DNA of 64,000 nt from Trema orientale. Its lineage: Eukaryota; Streptophyta; Magnoliopsida; Rosales; Cannabaceae. A program made the position numbers and the translations under genes. The stretch covers positions 568,474-632,473 of the forward strand of contig JXTC01000080.1 in NCBI GenBank assembly GCA_002914845.1, read 5' to 3'. Below are positions 23,966 through 34,813 of the stretch, one piece after another. Within the stretch, counting starts at the first letter, position 1. Every line of letters starts with the position of its first letter. Under the pieces are notes generated by a model that did not search any database, had not been told where the DNA came from, and saw only the letters and a list, made by a program, of their open reading frames with translations.

Positions 23966-25527
23966 CTAGTTGGATGCCTATATATAGTTTTGTGTAATCC
24001 CTTTGACTATAAGGGAAGTATCCTACAAGGACAATCTAATGTAACTTCCAATAAATTTTCTTTTCTTTCCACATTTAATTAGAAGCAACATTACGTCGTT
24101 CACAAGGACCAAATAAAACACGTGTTATACTAAATAATTTTTCTAGCCATGAGCTAGTTTGATCTGATTGAAGTATAAAACTCAATTATATAATTTAGAA
24201 CATAAGGTAAATCTATTATTATTACGAGTCTTATGACACTAATCTTAAAATTATATTCTTAAGGTCAAAAGACACAAATCTAACCAACCTAACTGAATTT
24301 CATGTTTTACAGAGAACTAATTAAATATCATTCTATATGTGGGTATAACATGATCAATTTCGTTAATAACACACTATTTCAGAGTCCAGAGTTTAAAGCA
24401 TTATAAATTATTACACCTACCATTATTGTTGTAAGATTGTGGCTGACTTGTCAAATCACATGCTACTTCATTGAATTATGCATGACCTCGTAAGTCCTAC
24501 ATTTTGACGGATGACTGTTGGCCAGTTCAATTATTGATCAATAATATTTAATCTTTAATTGGCTACATGTACTTTATCATATTTTTATTTCACTAATATT
24601 TTCTAAATTGATGTTTAATATAAACTATTACTTGGAAAAGTATACCCCCATTTTAGATCATTTCTCATGCAAAACAAATAAATCTTCTGCTATATTTGTA
24701 GATGCCAAATTCTACATTGAATTTTATAGGGGTCCATGACCACTTGCGATTCTAAAATTGCAAAAAAGAAGAAAAAATTAGTTAATTAATTGAGTTGTAC
24801 TCATGAAAGATACCTACGTATCATTGGCAGAGATCAAGTCCAAATATAGTTCTAAGGATTAGAAGTTAGTAGAGATTTTATAGATGATATGTAGAGAGAG
24901 AATAGAAGACGACCATAGAGATTTTAATAAAGATTATGTAGAAAAATATGGATAGTCCCCGAATGAATAAAATATCTTGTATTTATAGGCAGATAGGAGG
25001 TATCTATTAATTAAATAGAAAACCTATGGTTAAATAATTAATAATAATTATGTTGGGTAGCCCATGCAAAATATGGTACATGGTTGATTTGATTTTAAGG
25101 ATCAGTTTAGATACTTGCCATATCTTATTGATATGTGCCTTAAATGTTTACTAATTATCCTTTCAAAAAGTACGCTTTCATAGAATAATAAAAATGCCAC
25201 GTGACCGGCTAAAATAGAATTGACAAATTATAATTTTAACATTATCCACATTATGCTATTAGTCAATCAATTAATGTGAATGAAGGGGGAAAAAGTGTCA
25301 ATCTCTTGAAATTACTATATTATCTATTTCACTTTTTTAATAATTATTTAAATTGATATATGTATCCATCTTCTATTTAATATAATAGAAAAAAACATTG
25401 AACCCAATGAAAGAGGGTTCATCCCTCCCATCTCCTCTTCTCTTCTTCATCCTAACACATGGTCATCATCATAATTAAGCATGGTAATTAACTTATACCA
25501 TTAACTTTTTTTTGGAGGGTTAGGGAA
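23966..25527. other. AT-rich intergenic DNA
   Basis: Nothing recognisable as a gene. Bases 24830-25070, with a GA-rich patch and a TATTTATAGGCAG stretch, may be a repeat remnant but no ends could be defined. Confidence 0.4.
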
Positions 25528-25535
25528 CTTATATT

Positions 25536-25825
25536 TAGAGCTGTAAATATGGGCCACTCGGCCCGACTCGCTCAGGTCAAAATAGAAATTCAGACGGGGT
25601 TGTGAATAGTATCGGTCCGACCCAGAAGTCTGAAATGAGGCCCAACCCAGTCCTATAGTCCTATGGCTAAATACCGGGCTGTACCAAAATCGGGCTGGCC
25701 TGGCCCTGTACTATTTCGTAAAAATATCAATTTTCAATACTAATTACAAAAATGACAAAATATTTATAAAAAAAAAAATGATTACCGGGCCAGCCCGTTT
25801 GGCCCAGCCTATATTTGTAGCTCTA
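25536..25825. mobile_element. Non-autonomous hAT-like MITE, 290 bp, 8-bp target duplication
   Basis: It starts TAGAGCTGTAAATATGGGCC and ends GGCCCAGCC...TGTAGCTCTA, so the ends are inverted repeats. The flanking 8-mers CTTATATT (25528-25535) and CTTGTATT (25826-25833) match at 7 of 8 positions. The subterminal DNA is rich in GGGC/GGCC motifs, much like the larger hAT-like element at 9243-9776. Confidence 0.85.
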
Positions 25826-25833
25826 CTTGTATT

Positions 25834-27149
25834 ATTAACTATTATTGTATTCCTATAAAATTAAAACTCATTATATTGACAACTATTGCCCTCGGAACCT
25901 TAACCTTTTTGATCAGCCCAAAATAAAAAGATAACTATATTTTTATGCCTTGTATTTTTACAGATTGTTTAGACTTTACGTTTCCTTTTAGTAATTATTA
26001 ATATTTTGTAAAGAAGTTCAACTTTAAAATTTATACATATGTTTATAACTAATATTTAAAATTGTTTAGATTTTTGCTTTTTGTTTTTTTAATATTTGTT
26101 ATTTTAACTATTAATTTTAATTAGTTTTAAATTGAATTAAGTATTAAGATATATATCTTATAAATTTATATATCTTATAAATTTAAAAAAGTGTTTTGAT
26201 AAACTCAGTAGTCAAAAATTAGTGTTTAATCTAACGAGAATCATAATATAAATTTATTATAAATTTCAAATATTATTAATAATCAAAACATAAAATTTAT
26301 ATTGAACTATTGAAAGATAAGATATAAAAATGTAATTAACGCAAAGAAAAATAAACGTCACTTTCTTTGAATTAGGCGCCAGCCACACCAACTGGCTCCA
26401 ACCCATTAGGGTGTTATGGTTAAGCTGCTGCAGCACCCTGCTGGGGCCGCCAACACTGATAGTAACAGCCATTTCGCCTTTGAACATCATTTTCGAGGAA
26501 CATCGGACCGTCCTAATTATTAACGTTTGGATGATTAGGAAAGAAAATTAAATAAAGTACAACTCTCATATATGACATCTCCGGTTTTTTTTTATCATGA
26601 TATCGTAAGGGTAAGTCCATTGTACACTCCCTACAACTGCATGCCACTTTTAACTATTTACTTCTATTAATGCTATTTTTATTAATTTCGGTAAAGTTTA
26701 TTCTCTTTCTGTCTTAAATTTCTATATATATATATATATACACATATACAACCTCTTTCAGAGTTTTGACAGCACTGTGCATAAGATCCTCCCCTTCACG
26801 CAAAATGCTGACGCTATAACAGTCTCTTTTATTTTTCATCACTATTTCCTTTTCTCGTGATCATATTAATGGTCGCGATAATATTGGAGATTAATTAAGG
26901 ATTTAGAGCTCTCTTAATTAATCATTCACATTACAATAAATTATAACTTATAATTTTTTACGTACAAATGAAAGAGTACGGCCGTGACTAGAATTACAAC
27001 AAATTAAACTTATATATCAGGTTAGTGAAGGACAAGTTAGACTAAATTTTATCAATGTTACTTCTAAATACATATATTTATGATGTAATTTAAAAATCAA
27101 AATATCTATAATAGAAAATCATCACTAAATATCCGCCTGATTAAGATAA
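25834..27149. other. AT-rich intergenic DNA with a short GC-richer patch
   Basis: Mostly AT-rich. A GC-richer patch at about 26375-26500 opens a minus-strand frame beginning MMFKGEMAVTISVGGPSRVL, which could be a captured gene scrap; it matches no family I recognise. Microsatellite (TA)n near 26723-26740. Confidence 0.4.
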
Positions 27150-28425
27150 TGACTTTTTATTACTAAAATCCCCTAAACTCAGAATTATTCACTAAAATTA
27201 ACTATGAACTCAATTTTTTAGAGCAAAACCCCCTAAACTCGGAACAATTTAGTAAAATTAACCTTGAACTTAGTTTTTTTAGAACAAAACTCCTTGAAAT
27301 CTCATAATATTAGAGTAAAACTCCCTGATGTCCTCTAATATTAGATTTGTTGGTAAAAAAAAATATTTATGTTATTTTTTTTATACTGTTAAGTCCATAT
27401 TCTCTTATTTATGACTTTTAGGACCTCATTATTATATTTTTGTTTCACATTAATTTTTTTTAATCTTTTCTATCCAAAATTATTGTCAATTAGCACTTGC
27501 CCAAAATGTGCTCATCTCAGTAGGGATAAAATTAGAAACAAAGAGAAATTATTATTTAAAAAAATAAAAAAGAGATGGGTTTTTCGCTTTTGTTCAAGAC
27601 GGAGGTAAGAAATTAGAAAATTTTATTAGGTTCCAACATGGATCTATTTTGGCCCAAGTATTCACATATCTAGAAGAGAAATATGCATTTTGTTTTGCCC
27701 AATATATAGAGAACATGTGTCCAAAAAAGAATATGTCCTCTATAAATTAAGCAAAATAGAATGCATATCCTGTAGCATATTTTTTTTTTTTGGTTGACAC
27801 CTATATAGACACTTTTTTTTATCACTTTTATAAGGGCTTTTAAATAAGCATGAGATTTTTTTTGGAAAAAAAAAAACTGAAAGAACCGTAACTAAAGGAA
27901 AAACAAGATGAAAAATAGTATAGTTAGTTCTATAAATCCTGATTTAAATAAAAAAAAAAAGAAGAGATATATACATCTCTTCTAGATTTATGAATATTTA
28001 GATCAAAGTAGATCCATATTAGAACCCAATAAATTTTCCAATTTCTTATTTCCATTTTGAACGAAAACTATAACCCCGACTCTTTTTTATTTTTTTAAAT
28101 AATAATTTTCCTTTCTTTCCAATTTTATCCTTGCTGAGATGAGCACTTTTTGGGTAAGTACTAATTGACACAGTAAAAGGAATTAATGTAAAATAAAAAT
28201 ATAATAATGAGGACCTAAAAGTCACAAATAATAAAATAAGGACTTAACAGTAAAAAAAAACTAACATAAATATTTTTTTTCTAACAAAACTAATATTAAA
28301 GGATTTCAGAGGTTTTGCTCTAATATTAAGGAATTTCAGAAGATTTTACTCTAAAAAATTGAATTCAGAATTAATTTTACTGAATTATACCAAATTCAGG
28401 GAATTTTGGCAATAAAAAACCTGAG
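27150..28425. mobile_element. Foldback-like element with inverted arms of about 450-520 bp
   Basis: The left arm (TTATTACTAAAATCCCCTAA onwards) and the reverse complement of the right arm (TTATTGCCAAAATTCCCTGA onwards) remain alignable nearly to the centre. Shared landmarks include TAGAG.AAAA, TTATGACTTTTAGGACCTCA / TTGTGACTTTTAGGTCCTCA, TGTCAATTAG.ACTT.CCCAAAA.GTGCTCATCTCAG and ATGGATCTA. The left arm contains an internal duplication (CCCCTAAACTC appears twice). Nothing in it looks coding; a 65-codon frame at 27411 is chance. Confidence 0.72.
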
Positions 28426-29464
28426 ATAATACATTGTCTACATTTATATACCCGAACAAATTATAGGGATTCACATCCAAGCTGATTTGTACTCATCTCT
28501 ACTCTACTCTTGTCATCACGCCTATGGCTCATTCATAGCTATTATACACAAAAAATTGCATGTATATAATGAGGATAATCATTTTGTTTAAGTATATATT
28601 ATTGCAAAATCCTCTTTTTTTTAAAAAAAAGAGGAAGATCGACGAAAAAATAAAATAAAATAAAACTTCGCTTCACTTAAGTATATATATTGTCACGTTT
28701 TAATCCTTCCTAATCTGTTTAGAGTTACCATTGTCCCCAAGTATTCAGTGATTTTACAAGGGTGCTTAATTATTTATTGAAGAAAACGATAGTGAAAAAC
28801 ATTTTGCACTTTATTCCGCCAATATAAGAGCACATACGCTACAGTATTTTACTCAACAAGAAAAAGAAAAAAAAAAAAAAAAAGAGAGCATGCTGCAGTG
28901 GCGCGACTAATTAAACAGACCTCTCCCTCAATTTTTAATTTTACATATGAGCTTTTAAAAATTCAAATTATACAAACACGTGATAATTAAAATTCATTTA
29001 CGTCCTTATTTTGTACTAGAATTTTAGTTTACTATGAAACAACTATACTATTTTTATGTTTGAGTAAAAGAACTACTCTGTTTCTAAAATTTATAAGCTT
29101 CTTTGAATCTAAATTAATTTTAATTAAGAACTTATTCAAACTCATTTAGAAACACCAAAAAATTCCAAGAAAAAATAAAATTAAATAAATTTTCTTTAAT
29201 TCCTCTTTACATGCTAACTACTTATAGATGAAAAACATTTTTTTTCTTGTCCATTCTACATTTTCTATCTCTAAGATATATATTTTTTTCTTCTCTCTTA
29301 TTTGTTTTTCCTTCTTACATACCAAACAACTGAAACAAATAAATTATTTTTTTTCTTTATCTACCAAACAATAATATAGAAAACTCACTTTTCTTTTCAT
29401 TTAACACGGTTGACCCCTTATATATATATCTTATCAAATATCCTAAAAATATATGTATAGTACC
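28426..29464. other. AT-rich intergenic DNA
   Basis: Poly-A run at about 28861-28884; otherwise nothing recognisable. Confidence 0.45.
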
Positions 29465-29690
29465 AATTCAGTACATATTTTTTTTAATCATTTAGTCAAT
29501 TAAAATTTATTATATATATTTTTTTATAGTAAAAAATGAGAGAGAAAAATAACATTAATGATACACGTCTTTTTATACATATTATTATAGCCGTTGGATC
29601 TTCGCTAAATAATAATCCGAAAGCTAAAAAAAAAATATCTATAGATAAATTAAAAAAATTAGCAACCATATATATCCCTCCCTTATTATT
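29465..29690. mobile_element. Family-B MITE (copy 2)
   Basis: Matches the copy at 42553-43085 through AACATTAATGAT.CACGTCTTT and TATAG.CGTTGGATC. Left end AATTCAGTACATATTTTTTT is the degenerate form of the family-B arm. Boundaries approximate. Confidence 0.5.
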
Positions 29691-30741
29691 ATTATTTTTT
29701 TCGAACCGAACAACATAGTCTAGATGTGTCTTTTAATAAAGCCACACGTCAATAAATGTTCTAGATCGGTCACATGACTCATACGTACCCATAAACAAAA
29801 TTCAAAATAAAGTTTTCTTACAAGGTAAAGAAACTGAAGAGAAATGTACCTTAGCTGAGCAACTTTGGAGCTAGTGGTACTGGAGAAGAAGTAGTGGACT
29901 TATTATTATTATTATTATTTTTAATTTATTTTTTAAAAAAATGGAAAAAAGAAAAGAAGGTAAAAAGCTTGGGTACGGAGTCTGTCTTTTATTAAATGAG
30001 GTATAGAAAGGCTGTACGTGTACGTGCGTGAGAGAGATTTACTGAAACTCCGTTCCGTCGAGCGACGGCAAACCCGGGGGATTCTCTCTTTTTCTTTTTC
30101 TCTTTTTTCTTTTTTCTTTTCTGGGTTTTAAAATTAAAAAATATATAATATTATTTGATTTTGGTGATGTGATAAATGATAGGGGTGAATAATATAAGTT
30201 TGTGAAGCAAAAGATTTCATTGAATGAGTGTTTTATTGAAAGACAGATATGATCAGAACGTTAGCATGACGATGTCACCTGAACATCCCCCAAACACACA
30301 CTTCTATATACAGTAAATTTTCTATTTCTCTCTTTTTTTTTTAAATAATAAAAAAACATATATAATGTATATTACACAGTGGCTCGAGATCTGTTTGTCA
30401 GAGCAACTGCCACGTGTCTTATTTAAACTATTTTCATTAATTATATCAATTACTAATACTATTAATAAAGATTTTATTGTTATTTTTTCCTTCAATGCGA
30501 AAAATTACCAAAGAAAAAAGACGATCAATTAATTAAGTATTTGAGAAAAAGAAGCGTGTCCAAAAGGTCATGAGTCTTAATTCTTAATCAGTAGAAAATT
30601 TGACCATGTTAGAAAAATCAATAATATTGGCGTCGAAATGGGACCCTATACACATAATTTCTTCTACGATTCATTCTACAGTATGGAGGAATTGTACGTT
30701 TTTAATTAGTCCTTACTCATTAATACAGATATCATATTTTT
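29691..30741. other. AT-rich intergenic DNA
   Basis: (TTA)n microsatellite near 29900-29920, a pyrimidine-rich stretch at 30080-30120, and a short GC-rich patch near 30045-30080. No gene recognised. Confidence 0.4.
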
Positions 30742-30914
30742 GGGCGCGTCTACAGTAGGAGTACCCTTACGTAGGGCCCTGTCTATTCACTGTTGGATGG
30801 GAATCTGTATATAAATAGATTCTCCACAAATTCCCGTTATTCCCCACAGATTCCCATCCAACGATAATTAAGGCATGACCCTACGTAGGGGCGCTCCTAC
30901 CGTAGCCATCCCCA
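30742..30914. mobile_element. MITE with inverted repeats of about 65 bp
   Basis: The left arm contains TACAGTAGGAGTACCC, TTACGTAGGG and GTTGGATGGGAATCTGT. The right arm's reverse complement contains TACGGTAGGAGCGCCC, CTACGTAGGG and the same GTTGGATGGGAATCTGT. The short core includes TATATAAATA. Flanks share ATATTTTT, compatible with an 8-9 bp target duplication, though AT-rich. Confidence 0.75.
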
Positions 30915-32984
30915 TATTTTTTTCTTTTGTTTTCTTAATTTTAGAGATAATGTATATATAATCATATAACGATATATAGCTTAGTAGGTGGACATTAATC
31001 ATGTTTCTCAGCAAATTGAAGATATATATAATCAGATTTGATCGCAAAAAAATAAAAAAAATTACAAAATTAACCTCGTACTAGTTATGTTAATATTTTT
31101 GATCAAACATGTAATGGTGTTTTATATTAATATAAAATTTAAGATACTCAATTTAAGATGCTTTTGCGTTAGTATCATCTATATATATTTTGTTCTAGAA
31201 TCGATTGTACGTAGAAAATGTTATTGGGTATCTGGATGTAAATCAATCAGTCATGATTCATGAAGTAGCTGAGAAGTGTAGAATAAAAGATGGAAATGAT
31301 AATCATTAGTGGAAATTTTTTAGAATGCATGAAAAACTTTTGTAGCTTTGTATGGCATGTATTACATAATTCATAATTTTTCACGATTTTCTTTTCTTTT
31401 TTTTTTTTTTTTTTGCGTGTGTGTGAAACAAGTGGGACATACGTATGCAATTCATCAATGGATGGTATAATGTCACAGCACTGAGGTAATGGGTTTGATG
31501 TCACCCTAATGTTCAACACGCAACTACTTAATCATAATCATCATTAATATTGATTATTATTGTTATCTGTTGTAGTCAATCTAAGAGAGTTTGCTTTAAT
31601 TAAATAACCAACGGCCGGTAAAACTATTAATAGTTAATTATATTTGAATCATATAAGATAGATCAACAGAATGACTATCTAGCTACTATAGATGGTAAAG
31701 TTCTCTTTAAAGAGAAACTCAAGTTCGCCTAATTAAAGCACATAAAATTGTCAAGTTAACTAACTAGTTTGAAATTTTTGAATCAAATGTTAATTGTCCT
31801 ATCTGGAAATTAATTTTTGCTTTGACATAATTAATGGACGACGGCTTGCAAGTTTAATTAAATAGCTAAAATAACGTAGAATTTATTGCTTCTTTAATTA
31901 AAATTTCATGTGGGTCAATTAATTAGACTAAATTAAGTTAACTTAACCCATATTTAAATAGGTGTTTTTTTTTATATTCAAAGAAATAATATTATCATGT
32001 ACTTGATGATATAGATGGAAAAAAAAAAAGAAATGCAAGATTACATATACGTAATTAATAATCGTAAGATTGTAGTAACCAAATCTAACCAAGTTATTAA
32101 ATGGGATATTATTAGTGAAAGTCAATGGCTTAAGAGTTTGAAGCATCATGATCTAAAATCTACAAGTAATCTAAAATTCTTTTGAAAAAAAAGAAAGAAA
32201 ATATTTGGAATGATGATGAAGTTGGCGCTCTTGTTTCTCAATTAGATTGAAAAGTACTACTTAATTAGGTTGTTACGTGTAATCATAATCACATTGACAT
32301 GCACAACTTAATTAACTTTTTGTGGCTTACCCTTTCGGCTTTAGAATCCCTCTCTTTAATTCACTTTTTGCTTTAATTTCTCACTTTAAATATAGTACGT
32401 TACTATATTATTGTTTTTCTTTTCTCTTACCCCTTTTAATCGATCATCACATTCCCCATTCGCTAACCCTAAAGTGATAATTGGTAAAAGGAGCGTGCTT
32501 TTTATTTATCCTTTCGAATTAGAGTCCACACCGTTCATACCAATACTTAACCCATATAAAAAGTTTAAATCCAAACTTTACCTTTTACACACGAGGCCAT
32601 CTCATTGTAAAAGTAGGCAAAATTTAATTTATAAACCAAAGACAATATTTCCTTGTAAAAATAATAAACAAAATTCCGTTTACGCACAATATTATATTTG
32701 TATATCATATTATGATTAAATTAATCAGATAAATAATATATTAAACGTATATTATATAACTCCAATACATACAAATTCAAACCTCGGACCCGGATCACTC
32801 TTTATAGTACTTCATATCTTTTCAAGCAGGAAAAAAAAAAGAAGTCATATCTAGAGTTCATTATTTTTTATTCTTGTTAAAGGCTGTGTACATATCATAG
32901 AGAACACATAAAATACTAATTCTAATACACATTTCTAATATTAATTATCTTATCATAACTAAATGGTATATACCTCACTAAGTA
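30915..32984. other. AT-rich intergenic DNA
   Basis: Poly-T at about 31399-31413; several open frames of 60-100 codons without family resemblance. Nothing assignable. Confidence 0.4.
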
Positions 32985-33110
32985 TAGGATGGCCTAGCGA
33001 CAAGGTTTACCTTGATTTCGTTTGTGGTTACAAGTTCGAGTAGCTTTAAATGTGAATTAAGGTTTGTTTCCCGCCAATCAAGTATCCTATGTAAAGTACT
33101 TGAGATCACA
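32985..33110 (+). mobile_element. Possible SINE fragment with Pol III-like boxes
   Basis: GGATGGCCTAGCGACAAGG resembles a Pol III A box in plant SINE heads, and GGTTACAAGTTCGAGTAG about 40 bp later resembles a B box. No A-tail or target duplication could be fixed, so this may be only a decayed fragment. Confidence 0.35.
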
Positions 33111-33120
33111 TACACTTATA

Positions 33121-33370
33121 CACACATATATCTTTAACCCTAACAACATTCAGTGGGGTCCTATGTGAGCACTTAATTAGGATTATATACACTATTATAT
33201 ACACATATATCTTTAATCCTAGCAACATTCAGTGAGGCTAATGTGACGTGCTCTTCTTTAGAGGGATATGGCTAGTCGTCGAATGAAATACTTGAGAGTA
33301 TATAAATACGTATATCCTTAATCTAGCAACATTTGGTAGGCTGATATGACGCGCTCTTCTTTTGAGGGAC
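33121..33370. repeat. Three imperfect tandem copies of about 80-110 bp
   Basis: Copies near 33121, 33200 and 33309 share ATATATCTTTAA.CCTA.CAACATTCAGTG. The last two also share GTGACG.GCTCTTCTTT.GAGGGA. Confidence 0.6.
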
Positions 33371-33709
33371 ACGTTTTTCTTTCGATGAATTTCGAAGAAT
33401 ATTCATATCAACATCGGAGATGTCCTTATTAGCCTATTATAACACTTAGAAAAGAGTATTCTATAAGCTGGTTATCTCCTTTTAGGGCTTTTATTTAAAA
33501 AAAAAATACACAAATTAATGTACAGAAAAACCTAAAAATTTGACATAATAGCTTTTTTTCTTCAATTGAAAAGCATTCTTCCTTTAAAGTAAATTATTTT
33601 GGCAAAACGATTTGCTTAAAACGATTTTTCCTTATAGTAACATTAGTGCATTTGCTCTTTTCCGTTATAAAAAAAATTCTAATTATGTTTTTTGTTACCA
33701 TTAATAAAG

Positions 33710-33897
33710 GAATAATTCTATAGGCACTAGTGGTGTCCAATACTATATGATGTGTCAATCTGCTACTCGCTAATATAATTATAATTCAGATGGAACGGAT
33801 CCATGTAAAATCTAATTTATTAATTAAAATTATCCGATAATAAGCAGATATATTATTATAGTGTTAAATATCACTGATGCCGATGTTCTCGTAACAT
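33710..33897. mobile_element. Diverged relative of the 3538-3711 MITE
   Basis: The left end has CTATAGGCACTAGTGGTGTC, closely matching the MITE in the NPF intron; the right end is a decayed inverted counterpart (ATCACTGATGCCGATGTTCTC). Non-coding. Confidence 0.6.
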
Positions 33898-34027
33898 TTC
33901 TCTTAATAAATTCTCTTAATAAAGAAACCTCGTAAATAGAAATGCAAAAAAAAAAAAAAAAAAAAAAGATGAGTGATCGAGTGTCGAGAAGGCCAAACTC
34001 GGCCTTTCATTCATCGCTATTCCTTCT

Positions 34028-34033
34028 CACGTG
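34028..34033. promoter_or_regulatory. G-box upstream of the BLH9 gene
   Basis: CACGTG in the context TCTCACGTGCGTC, about 780 bp before the BLH9 start codon. A single short motif, so usage is uncertain. Confidence 0.25.
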
Positions 34034-34187
34034 CGTCATCGCCCTCCATATAAAAAAAAAAAAAATGAAAATGAAGAAAAAGAAAAAACAAATAAAGTAA
34101 ATTTATTTTTCCATCACAAGTAAATGTTTTTGTTTTCTTTTTTTATTAAACAAGAAAAAGAAAAATGGTAAAACGACAAAAGCCAAA

Positions 34188-34212
34188 ACCTGTCAGATAT
34201 TTTCTGACAGGA
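34188..34212. promoter_or_regulatory. Palindrome of two TALE-type TGACAGG sites upstream of BLH9
   Basis: CCTGTCAGA (34189-34197), 5-bp spacer, TCTGACAGG (34203-34211): a perfect 9-bp inverted repeat. The outer sites read TGACAGGT on the minus strand and TGACAGGA on the plus strand. TGACAG(G/C)T is the published binding consensus of KNOX proteins such as KNOTTED1, and the TGAC core also binds BELL proteins, the family encoded by this gene. It lies about 600 bp upstream of the start codon. Binding is inferred, not shown. Confidence 0.45.
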
Positions 34213-34471
34213 ACAGTTAGTTCAATTATTACCGGAAGTAGCCGGTCGTAGTCCGGTTTCTCGAAGCCCTATGCTCTCGCTCACCACCCCAAACCTCAGC
34301 TCACTCACATAATCGACTCTCTCTCTCTCTCTCTCTCACTCACTCACTCACTGACTGTAAGGGTCAAGACACAAAGAAGAAGAAGATTTCTGATTTCGTT
34401 CCCTCTGTTAGCTAGTGTGAGAGAGAAGCTGGGTTAGTAATCTAGTGCGAGCGCGTGTTCGGATCCTTACC

Positions 34472-34603
34472 ATGAGGACGCACAAAACCTCCCCATACTA
34501 TTTCCATTTCCATTTCCATTTCCATTTCCATTACCATATGGTCCATATCCCAATTCTCAATATTATTCACGTACACATCCAAACCCTCATCTTCTGCACT
34601 TAA
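34472..34603 (+). other. Upstream ORF of 43 codons with a Phe-His repeat
   Basis: ATG at 34472 in a fair context (ACCATGA) opens a frame ending TAA at 34601-34603, about 210 bp before the BLH9 start. The (TTCCAT)5 microsatellite encodes five Phe-His pairs, followed by Tyr-His, so the peptide is His-rich. If this DNA is in the mature leader it would be a candidate translational repressor; otherwise it is meaningless. Confidence 0.3.
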
Positions 34604-34731
34604 CCTGCTCCACTCTGCCATACTTGCAGCTCACTAGAGCTACTAGATCATCATCATCATCACCACCACCACCACCAAACCCCATCTCTCTCTCTCTCTC
34701 TCTCTATTTTTATTTTTTTATTTTTTTTTTT

Positions 34732-34758
34732 ATGTTTAAAAGAAGACTCATAGTCTGA
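34732..34758 (+). other. Short upstream ORF of 8 codons
   Basis: ATG at 34732 after a poly-T tract opens a frame ending TGA at 34756-34758, 55 bp before the BLH9 start. This close to the main start it is probably transcribed. Its ATG context (TTTATGT) is weak. Confidence 0.35.
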
Positions 34759-34813
34759 TCTCTTTCTTCTTTCTGAGACTTTTAAGCCTGTTTTTTATTT
34801 CTCTCTTCTGGTT

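Larger units (their letters stand above)
34300..34813 (+). promoter_or_regulatory. BLH9 leader region with CT, TTCCAT, CAT/CAC and CT repeats
   Basis: Contains (CT)n at 34317-34338, followed by (CACT)n; five TTCCAT units at 34502-34531; CAT then CAC triplets at about 34650-34678; and a second (CT)n at about 34687-34705. CT-rich leaders are common in plant 5' UTRs. The transcription start is not defined, and a leader intron cannot be excluded. Two upstream ORFs lie here. Confidence 0.45.

Noticed and set aside
24830..25070. Possible LTR or retrotransposon remnant
   Set aside because: No matching second LTR, no TG...CA ends, no primer-binding site or coding region could be identified.
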